Assembly: GCF_002160255.1 (NCBI RefSeq)
Contig: NZ_NFKF01000001.1
Location: 1 to 64,000 of the forward strand
Source: Olsenella sp. An188
GTDB taxonomy: Bacteria > Actinomycetota > Coriobacteriia > Coriobacteriales > Atopobiaceae
Length of the DNA stretch: 64,000 bases
Direction: 5' to 3'
Below the pieces are notes generated by a model. It had not been told where the DNA came from, searched no databases, and saw only the letters and a list, made by a program, of their open reading frames with translations. Below, in pieces: positions 1-7,521 of the stretch (its first letter is position 1; every line of letters starts with the position of its first letter). A program made the translations under genes and the position numbers.

Positions 1-732
1 GGCGGGGTGGGTCGGGCGGGAGATGAGCTCGCGGACCACGTCGACGTGGCGGTCGTAGATGTGCGCGTCGGCGATCATGTGCACGAGCTCGCCGGCCCTC
101 ATGCCGCTCACCTGGGCCACCATCATGAGCAGGATCGCGTACTGGCAGACGTTCCAGTTGTTGGCGGCCAGCACGTCCTGGCTGCGCTGGACGAGCACCA
201 TGTTGAGCGTGGGGCGCGCCTCGCCCGGCTCCTGCGTCACGTTGTAGATGGCGTTGTAGGCGCAGGGGTAGAGGTTCATCTCGGGCAGGTCGGCAAAGTT
301 GTAGAGGTTGGTCATGATGCGGCGCGAGTAGGGGTTCACGCGCAGGTCGTGCAGGACGCGGTCCATCTGGTCGAAGTCGCCGTCCGCGTAGTGGGTGACC
401 TGGCCCACCTGGTAGCCGTAGGCCTTGCCGATCGAGCCCGTCTCGTCCGCCCACTCGTCCCAGATGTGGGGCTTGAGGTCGTGCACGTTGTTGGACTTGC
501 GCTGGTAGATCCAGAGCACCTCGTCCATCGCGGACTTGAGCGCCGTGCGGCGCAGCGTGAGGGCGGGGAACTCCTCGCGCAGGTCGTAGCGGTTCACCAC
601 GCCGAAGCGCTTGATCGTGTAGGCCGGGGTCCCGTCCTCCCAGCGCGGGCGGACCTTCTGGCCCTCCGTGGTGGTGCCGCGCTCGATGATGTCGGCGCAC
701 ATGGAGATGAAGAGGTCGTCTGCCTTGCTCAT
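1..732 (-). CDS. thyA: Thymidylate synthase, partial (runs off the left edge)
   Basis: Makes dTMP from dUMP using methylene-tetrahydrofolate. The frame opens at ATG 732 behind GGGAGGA (4-base spacing) and is still open at base 1, so about 244 residues are visible and the C-terminus is missing. Recognisable family blocks are RRIMTNLYN (dUMP phosphate binding), a catalytic-cysteine segment NLYPCAYN, and QRSQDVLAANNWN. The cysteine region resembles the Bacillus subtilis ThyA variant more than the E. coli APCH form. It is the last visible gene of a minus-strand run that starts with the thioesterase at 2307. Confident family call; the true end lies outside the window. Confidence 0.93.
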   Translation of the reverse strand, partial: MSKADDLFISMCADIIERGTTTEGQKVRPRWEDGTPAYTIKRFGVVNRYDLREEFPALTLRRTALKSAMDEVLWIYQRKSNNVHDLKPHIWDEWADETGSIGKAYGYQVGQVTHYADGDFDQMDRVLHDLRVNPYSRRIMTNLYNFADLPEMNLYPCAYNAIYNVTQEPGEARPTLNMVLVQRSQDVLAANNWNVCQYAILLMMVAQVSGMRAGELVHMIADAHIYDRHVDVVRELISRPTHPA

Positions 733-745
733 GCGTTCCTCCCGC

Positions 746-1093
746 CTACGCGTCGAGGCGGCCGTCGAGGCCGCTGCCGTAGAGGTCGTCGTAGTAGTAG
801 AGGTCCTCGAGGCCGTCCATGCCGTCGTTGCCCCGGGGCTCGTCGCCCCACTCCAGGCGATACTCCCACTCCCAGCCCGACACGGCGTCCCCGAGGCCGC
901 GCGCGGTGGCGTCGCCGAGCGCGGAGGTGCAGCTCGACACGCCGAAGAGCAGGAGGAAGAGGACGGCCACCACCACGCCGAATATGACGTAGGCGGCGTT
1001 GCCGGAGTTTGCGTTGTCGCGGCTCGTCGTGGCGCTCGCGCTCTCGATGACGTGCTCCTCGGGGGCGTTCGCGTCCCTCTCGTCGGTGGTCAT
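746..1093 (-). CDS. Small single-pass membrane protein of unknown function
   Basis: A 115-residue protein that I do not recognise. It has an acidic, Ser/Thr/Asn-rich N-terminus (about 1-33), one strongly hydrophobic segment AAYVIFGVVVAVLFLLLFGV (about 33-53), then an acidic, Gly- and Tyr-rich tail with a run of tyrosines near residue 98. The topology could be N-in with an external acidic tail. Start ATG 1093 is preceded by AGGAG at 5-base spacing. It lies 13 bases upstream of thyA and 48 bases downstream of the NUDIX gene on the same strand, so it is probably co-transcribed with them. No function is inferred. Confidence 0.7.
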   Translation of the reverse strand: MTTDERDANAPEEHVIESASATTSRDNANSGNAAYVIFGVVVAVLFLLLFGVSSCTSALGDATARGLGDAVSGWEWEYRLEWGDEPRGNDGMDGLEDLYYYDDLYGSGLDGRLDA

Positions 1094-1141
1094 GGGGTCT
1101 CCTCTCGTCTGGGCTCCATCTTAGCAGGCGCGCTCGCGCGC

Positions 1142-1561
1142 CTAGAGGAGCTGGTCCTCGAAGGTCTCGTCCCAGTAGTAGGCGAGCGTCTGCGCGAGCG
1201 CCACGTCGGCGGGGAGCCACTCGAGCGCCTCGAGCTCGTCGCGCGCGACCCAGCGGAGCTCCGAGTGGACGGCCGGGTCGGGCGCGGGCGTCGCCCCCTC
1301 GGCGAGGGTGCAGACGAAGCAGTCCATGACCAGGTGGAAGCTGGGGTAGTCGAACTCCACCGTGTCGTAGGGCCACGCCGCGCCCAGCTCGCAGCCGAGC
1401 TCCTCGCGGACCTCGCGCCGAAGCGCCGCCTGTGCGGTCTCGCCCTGCTCGACCTTGCCCCCGGGCAGCTCCCAGAGGCCGCCCTGCTCCCCGCCGGCCC
1501 TTCTCGCCGCAAGGACGCGCCCGTCGCGGTGGATGATGGCGGCGGCTACGTGAACGCTCAT
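1142..1561 (-). CDS. NUDIX hydrolase, MutT-like
   Basis: A 139-residue NUDIX protein. The NUDIX box is complete (GGKVEQGETAQAALRREVRE followed by ELG, about residues 36-58), so the metal-binding glutamates are present. The compact length and the opening MSVHVAAAIIHRDGRVLAARR match MutT-type 8-oxo-dGTP diphosphatases that clean the nucleotide pool, although substrate cannot be decided from sequence alone. The ATG at 1561 overlaps the thioesterase stop by four bases (ATGA), which indicates translational coupling. Its place before thyA fits nucleotide metabolism. Confidence 0.88.
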   Translation of the reverse strand: MSVHVAAAIIHRDGRVLAARRAGGEQGGLWELPGGKVEQGETAQAALRREVREELGCELGAAWPYDTVEFDYPSFHLVMDCFVCTLAEGATPAPDPAVHSELRWVARDELEALEWLPADVALAQTLAYYWDETFEDQLL

Positions 1562-2307
1562 TGCTGTCCCTCCTGTCGTGCCTGGATTCTGACGACCGCG
1601 TAGGTGCTCCCCGCCGCGTCGGCGAGGTCGACGTCCCAGCCGCCCGCGCAGGGGTGGACGCGCGGGCGCACGACGTCGCCGAGAAGCGCCATGGACCGGT
1701 ACTGGACCTGGAGCGTGAGCGGGACGGCGGGGGCCTCGCACCCGAGCGCCTCGAGCGCGTCGAGGGCGATGCGGACGTAGCGGGCGTTGTTGACGTGGTG
1801 GTTGGTGTCGAGGTCCGCGTGGGCGACCACGTGCTCGGGCGCGGCGCGGCCAGGCCCCTCGACGCGTATGCGGCGCGCGAGCGGGGCCATGTCCAGGCGA
1901 CGCTCGTCGCCGACGTAGACGAGCTGGCTCTCGGGCACGCGCGTGGCGCGCCGCCGCTCGACGTCGAAGACGAACCACTGGGAGTCGGCGCGCACGATCG
2001 GCCGCCCGTGCGCGCCGGCGATCTGGAAGCAGCGCAGCGCGTGCGCCCGCGTCATCGCGTAGCACCAGGTCGAGACCGTGACGTCCGTGCCGAAGGGCGG
2101 GAGCTCGTCGACCTCGATGGTCCAGCTGGCGAGCACCCACGCGAGGCCCTGCCCGGTGAGCCCCTCGATGCCGATGCCGAGCTCCTGCGACTGGAACGTC
2201 GAGCAGTCCTGGAGGTAGTTCATCATGGAGAGGGGCGAGAGGCGCCCCGTCTCGTCACACTCGCTGTAGCGGATGCGGGAATCGAATGAGTACACGTCCA
2301 CTCCCAT
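1558..2307 (-). CDS. Acyl-ACP thioesterase
   Basis: A 249-residue double hot-dog protein of the acyl-ACP thioesterase family, which releases fatty acids from acyl carrier protein. The first hot-dog starts with YSFDSRIRYSECDETGRLSP and continues with MMNYLQDCSTFQS. The second carries DLDTNHHVNNARYVRIAL, the family's Asn/His catalytic-region signature. I chose ATG 2307 (MGVDVYSF) because the family N-terminus begins there; an upstream in-frame extension of 42 codons lacks family character. It is the first gene of the minus-strand set ending in thyA and is divergent from the oxidoreductase at 2402. Confidence 0.87.
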   Translation of the reverse strand: MGVDVYSFDSRIRYSECDETGRLSPLSMMNYLQDCSTFQSQELGIGIEGLTGQGLAWVLASWTIEVDELPPFGTDVTVSTWCYAMTRAHALRCFQIAGAHGRPIVRADSQWFVFDVERRRATRVPESQLVYVGDERRLDMAPLARRIRVEGPGRAAPEHVVAHADLDTNHHVNNARYVRIALDALEALGCEAPAVPLTLQVQYRSMALLGDVVRPRVHPCAGGWDVDLADAAGSTYAVVRIQARQEGQQ

Positions 2308-2367
2308 CTTTTCGTCCGCAGAAAACCATACCAGCTCCGCGGGCGGGCGCACGAGAAAAGCATTGTG

Positions 2368-2373
2368 TAGAAT
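2368..2373 (+). promoter_or_regulatory. Candidate -10 element for the oxidoreductase gene
   Basis: TAGAAT lies 28 bases upstream of ATG 2402, which leaves room for a short leader holding the GGGGAGG ribosome-binding site. I see no clear -35 at 16-18 bases. The same hexamer recurs ahead of other genes in the window (6774, 20560, 34296, 50989). Confidence 0.45.
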
Positions 2374-2401
2374 CGTGCCAGCGACGACGAAAGGGGAGGC
2401 A

Positions 2402-3466
2402 ATGGACACTGTCAGGTTTGCGACCATCGGCACGAGCGGGATCTGCGAGCGATTCCTCGAGGCGCTCCCGGAGGCGTCCGGGGTCGAGTACGTGGCCGCG
2501 TACTCGCGCGACGCCGCCCGTGCCCGCGCGTTCGGCGAGAAGTACGGCGCGCGCCTCTTCTTCGACGACCTCTCCGAGCTCGCCGCCTCGGACGAGGTCG
2601 ACGCCGTCTACATCGCGAGCCCCAACGGCGCGCACGCCCCACAGGCCCTCGCCATGATCGCGGGCGGCAAGCACGTCCTCGTCGAGAAGGCGCTCGCCTC
2701 CAACGAGCGCGAGGCCCGCGACGTCTTCGACGCCGCGCGCGAGGCTGGCGTCGTCGTCCTCGAGGCGATGCGCAACCTCCACGTCCCGACCTTCGCGGCG
2801 ATCGAACGGGCGGTGGGCTCCGAGCTCGGCGCGGTGCGCCTCGCCACGCTGCGCTTCTCCAAGGTGACCTCGCGCATGGCGCGTCTGCGCGCCGGGGAGC
2901 GCCTGAACGTGTTCGACCCCGCCCTGGCCGGCGGCGCCCTCATGGACATCGGCGTCTACTGCGTCGAGCCCGCCGTGGCGCTCTTCGGGCGCCCCGAGAC
3001 CGTGCGCGCCCTGGCCGTGACCTCCGCGGTGCCCGGCTGCGCCGAGGGCGACCCCTGCTCCACCTGCGACCTCGCGGGCGAGGCCCTGCTCGGCTACGGC
3101 GACAAGATCGTGAGCCTCTCGTACGGCAAGATGAGCGACGACGTGCTTCCCTCCCAGGTGGAGGGCGAGCGCGCGACGCTGCTCTGGGACCAGACGTCCT
3201 GCCCGGTCAACCCCCGCGTCCACGAGCACGAGGACAAGGGCCTGATCTTTCGCATGGAGCAGGCGCAGACGCGTCCGATCGAGGTCGAGGTGCCCGACAA
3301 CGACATGGTCTGCGAGATCGACGACTTCACGGCCGCCGTCCGCGGGGACGAGGCCGCCCTCGCCGCCCGCGACCGCTGGGAGCGCGTGACGCTCGACTCC
3401 CTCGCCGTGATGGACGAGATTCGCCGCCAGGTGGGCGTGCGCTTCCCGGCGGACCTCGAGGGGTAG
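2402..3466 (+). CDS. Gfo/Idh/MocA-family NAD(P)-dependent oxidoreductase
   Basis: A 354-residue oxidoreductase. The N-terminal Rossmann domain (about 1-120) opens with VRFATIGTSGICERFLEAL, and the catalytic-region lysine sits in KHVLVEKALASN (EKP-like, with Ala for Pro). The C-terminal alpha/beta substrate domain follows (GGALMDIGVYCVEPAVALFG). This arrangement fits dihydrodiol dehydrogenase-like or sugar dehydrogenases; the substrate is not evident. Start ATG 2402 follows GGGGAGG closely, whereas an upstream in-frame ATG near 2273 would overlap the divergent thioesterase. The two-base gap to azlC (TTG start at 3469) suggests one transcript with the exporter genes. Confidence 0.88.
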   Translation: MDTVRFATIGTSGICERFLEALPEASGVEYVAAYSRDAARARAFGEKYGARLFFDDLSELAASDEVDAVYIASPNGAHAPQALAMIAGGKHVLVEKALASNEREARDVFDAAREAGVVVLEAMRNLHVPTFAAIERAVGSELGAVRLATLRFSKVTSRMARLRAGERLNVFDPALAGGALMDIGVYCVEPAVALFGRPETVRALAVTSAVPGCAEGDPCSTCDLAGEALLGYGDKIVSLSYGKMSDDVLPSQVEGERATLLWDQTSCPVNPRVHEHEDKGLIFRMEQAQTRPIEVEVPDNDMVCEIDDFTAAVRGDEAALAARDRWERVTLDSLAVMDEIRRQVGVRFPADLEG

Positions 3467-3468
3467 CC

Positions 3469-4170
3469 TTGCCCTCGCACGCCGACGTGCGTGCCGCCCT
3501 CTCCGCGGCCCTGCCCGTCATGCTCGGATACGTCGCGATAGGCATACCCTGCGGCGTCATGTCTGCCGAGGTGGGGCTCTCGCCCGCCGTGGCGTTCCTC
3601 CTCTCCGCGACGTTCTACTCGGGGGCGGGCCAGTTCATGATGGCGTCGCTCGCGCTCGCGGGCACGCCGGTCGCCTCGATGGTGGCGAGCGTCGCCCTGG
3701 TGAGCTGCCGCCAGCTGCTCTACTCCGCTGCCCTCTCGCCCTACCTCTCCCGGGCGCCGCGCCCGCTCGCGGCGCTCTTCGCGGCGACGGTGACCGACGA
3801 GAGCTTCGGCGTGAACCTCTCGCGCCTCGCTTCCGACGACTCCTGGACGCCCGTGCGCGCGACTCTCGTCAACGTGGCGAGCATGCTCTCGTGGGCGGCC
3901 GCCAACGCGCTCGGCGCCGCGGTCGGGCCGGCGCTCGCCATCCCCACGGCGATCATGTCGTTCGCCATGACGTCGATATTCATCTGCCTGCTCGTGGGGC
4001 AGCGGTGGGCGCGCGTCACCGTCGTCGTGGCCGCCTGCTCGGCCGTCGCCGTCGTCGCGCTCAAGGCGCTCGGCGCCGGCTCGCTCGCGGTGCTGCTCGG
4101 CGCTCTCGTCGGCGTGGGCGCCGGGATGGCGGCCGGCGCGCTCGGCCGGGGGGAGGGGGCGCCGCGGTGA
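3469..4170 (+). CDS. azlC: AzlC-family branched-chain amino acid exporter, large subunit
   Basis: A 233-residue polytopic membrane protein of the AzlC family, the large subunit of the AzlCD exporter for branched-chain amino acids and analogues. The N-terminus ALPVMLGYVAIGIPCGVMSAEVGLSP and the segment ATFYSGAGQFMMASLALAG are typical. Several hydrophobic spans follow, with the Ala/Gly/Val-rich C-terminal spans ending in LGRGEGAPR. Translation must begin at TTG 3469, two bases after the previous stop. The 3' end overlaps azlD by four bases (GTGA), which is standard for this subunit pair. Confidence 0.92.
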   Translation: MPSHADVRAALSAALPVMLGYVAIGIPCGVMSAEVGLSPAVAFLLSATFYSGAGQFMMASLALAGTPVASMVASVALVSCRQLLYSAALSPYLSRAPRPLAALFAATVTDESFGVNLSRLASDDSWTPVRATLVNVASMLSWAAANALGAAVGPALAIPTAIMSFAMTSIFICLLVGQRWARVTVVVAACSAVAVVALKALGAGSLAVLLGALVGVGAGMAAGALGRGEGAPR

Positions 4171-4478
4171 GCGGGACCGACTTTGCCGTCTTCTACGTCT
4201 GCGTGCTCGCGGTCATCCTCGCGTGCCGCTGCGTCCCCCTGCTCGCCCTCAAGGGCCGCGAGCTCTCGCCGCGCGTGAGCGAGGCGCTCGGCCTCATCCC
4301 GCCGGCCGCCTTCGCCGCGCTCGTGGCCAACGACCTCTTCGACCCCGCCGCGGGACCCTCGTGGCCGGCGCTTCTCGCCGCCGCGCTCGTCGTGGTGGTG
4401 GCGAGAAGGACTGGCTCGCTCGTCTGGTGCGCGCTCGTGGGGATGGTCGCCTACGCGCTCGTGGGCGCCGTGGCGTGA
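4167..4478 (+). CDS. azlD: AzlD-family branched-chain amino acid exporter, small subunit
   Basis: A 103-residue membrane protein starting at GTG 4167, overlapping the azlC stop. It has about four hydrophobic spans, starting with DFAVFYVCVLAVILACRCVPLLAL, and the conserved CRCVPLLALKGRELSPRVSE segment characteristic of AzlD. It is the partner subunit of AzlC. The segment ALLAAALVVVVARRTG is encoded through CTTCTCGCC at 4371 and GGCGAGAAG at 4400. These give rare CTT, AGA and AGG codons where the rest of the gene uses CTC, CTG and CGC. It converges with rnd 28 bases further on. Confidence 0.92.
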   Translation: MSGTDFAVFYVCVLAVILACRCVPLLALKGRELSPRVSEALGLIPPAAFAALVANDLFDPAAGPSWPALLAAALVVVVARRTGSLVWCALVGMVAYALVGAVA

Positions 4479-4505
4479 GCGCGGCCCCGTCCCGGGCCGG
4501 TCGCG

Positions 4506-5636
4506 CTAGAGCAGCTCGATGCGGCCCTCCTTGACGGTGAGGCCGACCTCGCCGGAGAGTAGCCTGTCGAGCGTGGCGCCCGCGAGCTCCCAGCGCCAGC
4601 CGCCCGAGAGTCGCGACGCCCCGCGGTCCTGGAGGAACTCGAGGAGGTCGTCTCGGGTGGCGATGAGCTGGGTGGCGACGCCGCTTCTCTCGGAGACGAG
4701 CCGCAGCACGGCGTACATGAGGTCGACGACGCCCTCGGTCTCGGGGGAGGGGCGCAGGTGGCGCGACACCTTGGGGCAGAGCTCGGCGGGGCAGGCGAGG
4801 CCGCGGGCCACCGCCTCGATCAGCGACCGGCCCTCGCGCTCCGATATCTGGTCGGTCCCGCGGATGCGGCGCAGGCGCTCCATGGTCGAGGGGGCCCGCT
4901 TGCAGACCTCGACCACGACCTCGTCGGACGCCACCCACTTGCGCGGGAGGTCGCGCTCCGCCGCGCTGCGCTCGCGCCAGGCGCAGACCTCGCGCGCGAT
5001 CGCGAGCTGGCGGCGCGTCAGCGAGCCCGCGCGGCGCAGGCGCAGGTACGCCTCCTCGGGGGCGCGGCGGATGCGCGAGAGGTCGGCGAGCTCCTCCATC
5101 TCGGGGGCGACCCACGAGAGGCGGTCCCTCTCGACGAGCTGGGCCATCATGCGCTCGTAGATGCCGGGCAGGTAGCGTACGTCGTCCTCGGCGTAGGCGA
5201 GCTGCTCGGGGTCGAGCGGCCGGCGCGACCAGTCGGTGAGCGACTCCGCCTTGGGCAGGTGGACGCCGCAGTACGCCTCCACGAGCGAGCCGTAGCTCAC
5301 CTGCTGGCGCATGCCAAGAAACGCCGCGGCGAGCTGGGTGTCAAAGACCGGCGCGCACGCCACGCCCATGCCGTCGAGAAGGACCTCGAGGTCCTGCGTG
5401 CAGGCGTGGAAGACCTTCGTCACGGTCTCGTCCCCGAGTAGCGCCGCGAGGGGGGAGAGGTCCTCGATGAGGATGGGGTCGATCGCGGCGGTCTCTCCCG
5501 CCGCGGCCACCTGGACGAGGCAGAGCCGCGGGTAGTAGGTCTTCTCGCGGAGAAACTCCGTGTCCACGGCGATGACCTTGGCGGTGGCGGCGCGCTCGCA
5601 GAACGCGGCGAGCTCTTCTTGGGTCGAAAGGTACAA
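4506..5636 (-). CDS. rnd: Ribonuclease D
   Basis: A 376-residue 3'-to-5' exoribonuclease that trims tRNA and other stable RNAs; E. coli RNase D is of almost the same length. The DEDD-y catalytic domain shows KVIAVDTEF (Exo I Asp and Glu), FHACTQDLEVLLDG (Exo II) and YAEDDVRYLPGIY (Exo III Tyr/Asp). A C-terminal HRDC region follows around residues 205-290 (RRQLAIAREVCAWRE). I place the start at TTG 5636, behind GGGAG in the leader, since this gives the family's normal N-terminus LYLSTQEELAAF. GTG 5672 in frame is an alternative. Divergent from the lipid kinase gene. Confidence 0.93.
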   Translation of the reverse strand: MYLSTQEELAAFCERAATAKVIAVDTEFLREKTYYPRLCLVQVAAAGETAAIDPILIEDLSPLAALLGDETVTKVFHACTQDLEVLLDGMGVACAPVFDTQLAAAFLGMRQQVSYGSLVEAYCGVHLPKAESLTDWSRRPLDPEQLAYAEDDVRYLPGIYERMMAQLVERDRLSWVAPEMEELADLSRIRRAPEEAYLRLRRAGSLTRRQLAIAREVCAWRERSAAERDLPRKWVASDEVVVEVCKRAPSTMERLRRIRGTDQISEREGRSLIEAVARGLACPAELCPKVSRHLRPSPETEGVVDLMYAVLRLVSERSGVATQLIATRDDLLEFLQDRGASRLSGGWRWELAGATLDRLLSGEVGLTVKEGRIELL

Positions 5637-5754
5637 GGGCGCTCGATTCTCCCGTGCGAGGTTTGGGTACACTTGGTGGAACGGGGCGTCGGTCGTGCGC
5701 CGACGGCCCCACCATGATACAGAAACGCCACGTCGCTTCTTGGGGAGGAGAGCC

Positions 5755-6726
5755 GTGCGCACGCTCGTCATCCACAATCCAAAGTCCGGCTTTGGGTCGG
5801 ACGCCATCTTCCAGTTCGTGCGCGCGCTTGTCAGCGCCGGGGACGAGTGCGTGATGCGCATGCTCGAGGACGACTTCGCGGCGGACCGGGCGTGCTCCGA
5901 CGCCGAGTCGTTCGACATGGTCGTGGCCTCGGGGGGAGACGGGACGGTCGCCTCGCTGCTCTACGCCCTGCGCGGCCGTGACGTCCCGGCGTGCGTCTTC
6001 CCCTCCGGCACCGCCAACCTCCTGTGCGCCAACATCGGCAACGCCCCCGAGCCCTCCGCGCTCGCCCGCGCCTGCCGCGTCGGCAAGACGGCGCCGGTCG
6101 ACCTGTGCGAGATCTCCTGGGAGGGGGAGGGCGGCGAGCGTCACGTCCGTGGCTTCGCGCTCATGTCCGGCACCGGCTTCGACGCCCAGCTCATGCAGGC
6201 GGCGCTGCCCAACAAGGCCGTCATGGGGCAGGCAGCCTACTTCGCGGCCGCCCTCGCCAACCCGCGGCCGGCCGTCGAGCGCTTCTCGATCACCGTGGAC
6301 GGGCGGACCCTCGAGCGCGAGGGGATCGCGTGCCTCGTCGCCAACAACGCGATGATGCAGGGGGACATCCAGATCGTCCCCGACTGCCGCATGGACGACG
6401 GGCTCCTCGACGTCATCGTGGTCGAGACCTCGGGCGCGGCGCAGCTGCTCAAGCCGCTCGCCTTCGGGCTGGTGGACCGGAGCGGCAAGGCGATAGGCAG
6501 GCCCCACCTCGAGAGCTTCAAGGGCCGCGAGGTCCGCGTCGAGTGCTCCGAGCCTGTGCCCATCGAGGTCGACGGGGAGGCCCTGCCCGGCACGGTGCGC
6601 TCCTACGAGGCGCGCGTCCTCCCCGCGGCGGTGCGCATCGTGGTCGACGCGATGAGCCCCTACGGGACCGCCGACGACGGCTCCTCCCGCTTCGGCCACT
6701 CCGACGTGATCGCCTACCCCGAGTAG
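5755..6726 (+). CDS. Diacylglycerol/lipid kinase family protein (YegS/BmrU-like)
   Basis: A 323-residue ATP-dependent lipid kinase. The nucleotide-binding loop ASGGDGTVASLLYAL (near residue 62) carries the family GGDGT motif, followed by FPSGTANLLCANIGN and later a C-terminal beta-domain with VDGEALPGTVRSYEARVLP. Substrates in this family are diacylglycerol, phosphatidylglycerol or undecaprenol; which one applies here is not visible. The start at GTG 5755 has the strong Shine-Dalgarno GGGGAGGAGA, and the upstream frame extension overlaps rnd. The next gene, a membrane metallopeptidase, has its own candidate promoter. Confidence 0.9.
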   Translation: MRTLVIHNPKSGFGSDAIFQFVRALVSAGDECVMRMLEDDFAADRACSDAESFDMVVASGGDGTVASLLYALRGRDVPACVFPSGTANLLCANIGNAPEPSALARACRVGKTAPVDLCEISWEGEGGERHVRGFALMSGTGFDAQLMQAALPNKAVMGQAAYFAAALANPRPAVERFSITVDGRTLEREGIACLVANNAMMQGDIQIVPDCRMDDGLLDVIVVETSGAAQLLKPLAFGLVDRSGKAIGRPHLESFKGREVRVECSEPVPIEVDGEALPGTVRSYEARVLPAAVRIVVDAMSPYGTADDGSSRFGHSDVIAYPE

Positions 6727-6773
6727 CGCGCCGGTGCCTCCCTCGCGCGGCGAATTATCGTCCGGCCGGTGGG

Positions 6774-6779
6774 TAGAAT
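6774..6779 (+). promoter_or_regulatory. Candidate -10 element for the metallopeptidase operon
   Basis: TAGAAT is 29 bases upstream of ATG 6808. It overlaps an in-frame ATG at 6778, which argues against that upstream ATG being the start. No convincing -35 is seen. Confidence 0.4.
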
Positions 6780-6807
6780 GGACCTCAAGCCTACGATTGG
6801 AGAGACG

Positions 6808-7521
6808 ATGCCGCTGCACTTCTACGGATACGGTTTCGGGTACGGGATCGACATGGGCTACCTGCTGGTCGCCCTCGTCGCCCTCGTCATCGGCGGGGCC
6901 GCCCAGGCCTACATCAAGAGCACCTACCGCAAGTGGTCCCAGGTGGACGCCCACATCCCGGGCACCGGGGCCGACGTCGCCCGGCGCATGCTCGCCGACG
7001 GCGGCGCCTCGGCCGTGGGGATCACGCGCACCCCGGGGAGCCTGACCGACCACTACGACCCGCGGGACAACCGCCTGCACCTCTCCGACGACAACTACCG
7101 CGGGGCCTCGGTCGCCTCGGTCGCCGTGGCCTGCCACGAGGCCGGTCACGCCATCCAGGCGGCGCAGGGCTTCGGGCTCTACCGCCTGCGCTCCGCACTC
7201 GTGCCGGCGGTCAACCTCGCCCAGCAGTTCTGGGTGGTCGTCCTGGTGCTCGGCCTCCTGCTCAACGCCTTCGGGCTCGTGCAGCTCGCCATCGCGCTGT
7301 TCGGGGTCGCCGTGGTCTTCCAGCTCGTGACGCTTCCCGTGGAGATAGACGCCTCCCGGCGCGCCGTCGCCTACCTCTCCGCGCACGGCGCGGGCCTCGA
7401 CGAGAAGGGCGCCCGCTCGGTGCTCACCGCCGCCGCCCTCACCTACGTCGCCGGTGCCCTCACCTCGATCATCCAGCTCGTCTACCTGCTCGGGCGCTAC
7501 GGAAACCGGGGCAACGAGTAA
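6808..7521 (+). CDS. Membrane zinc metallopeptidase (YugP-like, zinc_peptidase_2 family)
   Basis: A 237-residue integral-membrane protein of the YugP-type zinc peptidase family. The zinc-binding motif HEAGH lies in VACHEAGHAIQAAQGF (about residues 110-125), after a hydrophobic N-terminal segment MGYLLVALVALVIGGAAQAYI. Further spans follow (FWVVVLVLGLLLNAFGLVQLAIALFGVAVVF) and the conserved LPVEIDASRRAVAYL. ATG 6808 follows GGAGA. The cellular target is unknown for this family. The stop overlaps the xseA start by one base (TAATG), placing it in the xseAB transcript. Confidence 0.9.
   Translation: MPLHFYGYGFGYGIDMGYLLVALVALVIGGAAQAYIKSTYRKWSQVDAHIPGTGADVARRMLADGGASAVGITRTPGSLTDHYDPRDNRLHLSDDNYRGASVASVAVACHEAGHAIQAAQGFGLYRLRSALVPAVNLAQQFWVVVLVLGLLLNAFGLVQLAIALFGVAVVFQLVTLPVEIDASRRAVAYLSAHGAGLDEKGARSVLTAAALTYVAGALTSIIQLVYLLGRYGNRGNE

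Noticed and set aside
4479-4505. A terminator between the convergent azlD and rnd genes
   Set aside because: CGGCCC and GGGCCG arms exist but there is no T-tract on either strand, and the gap is too short to be sure; not annotated separately.
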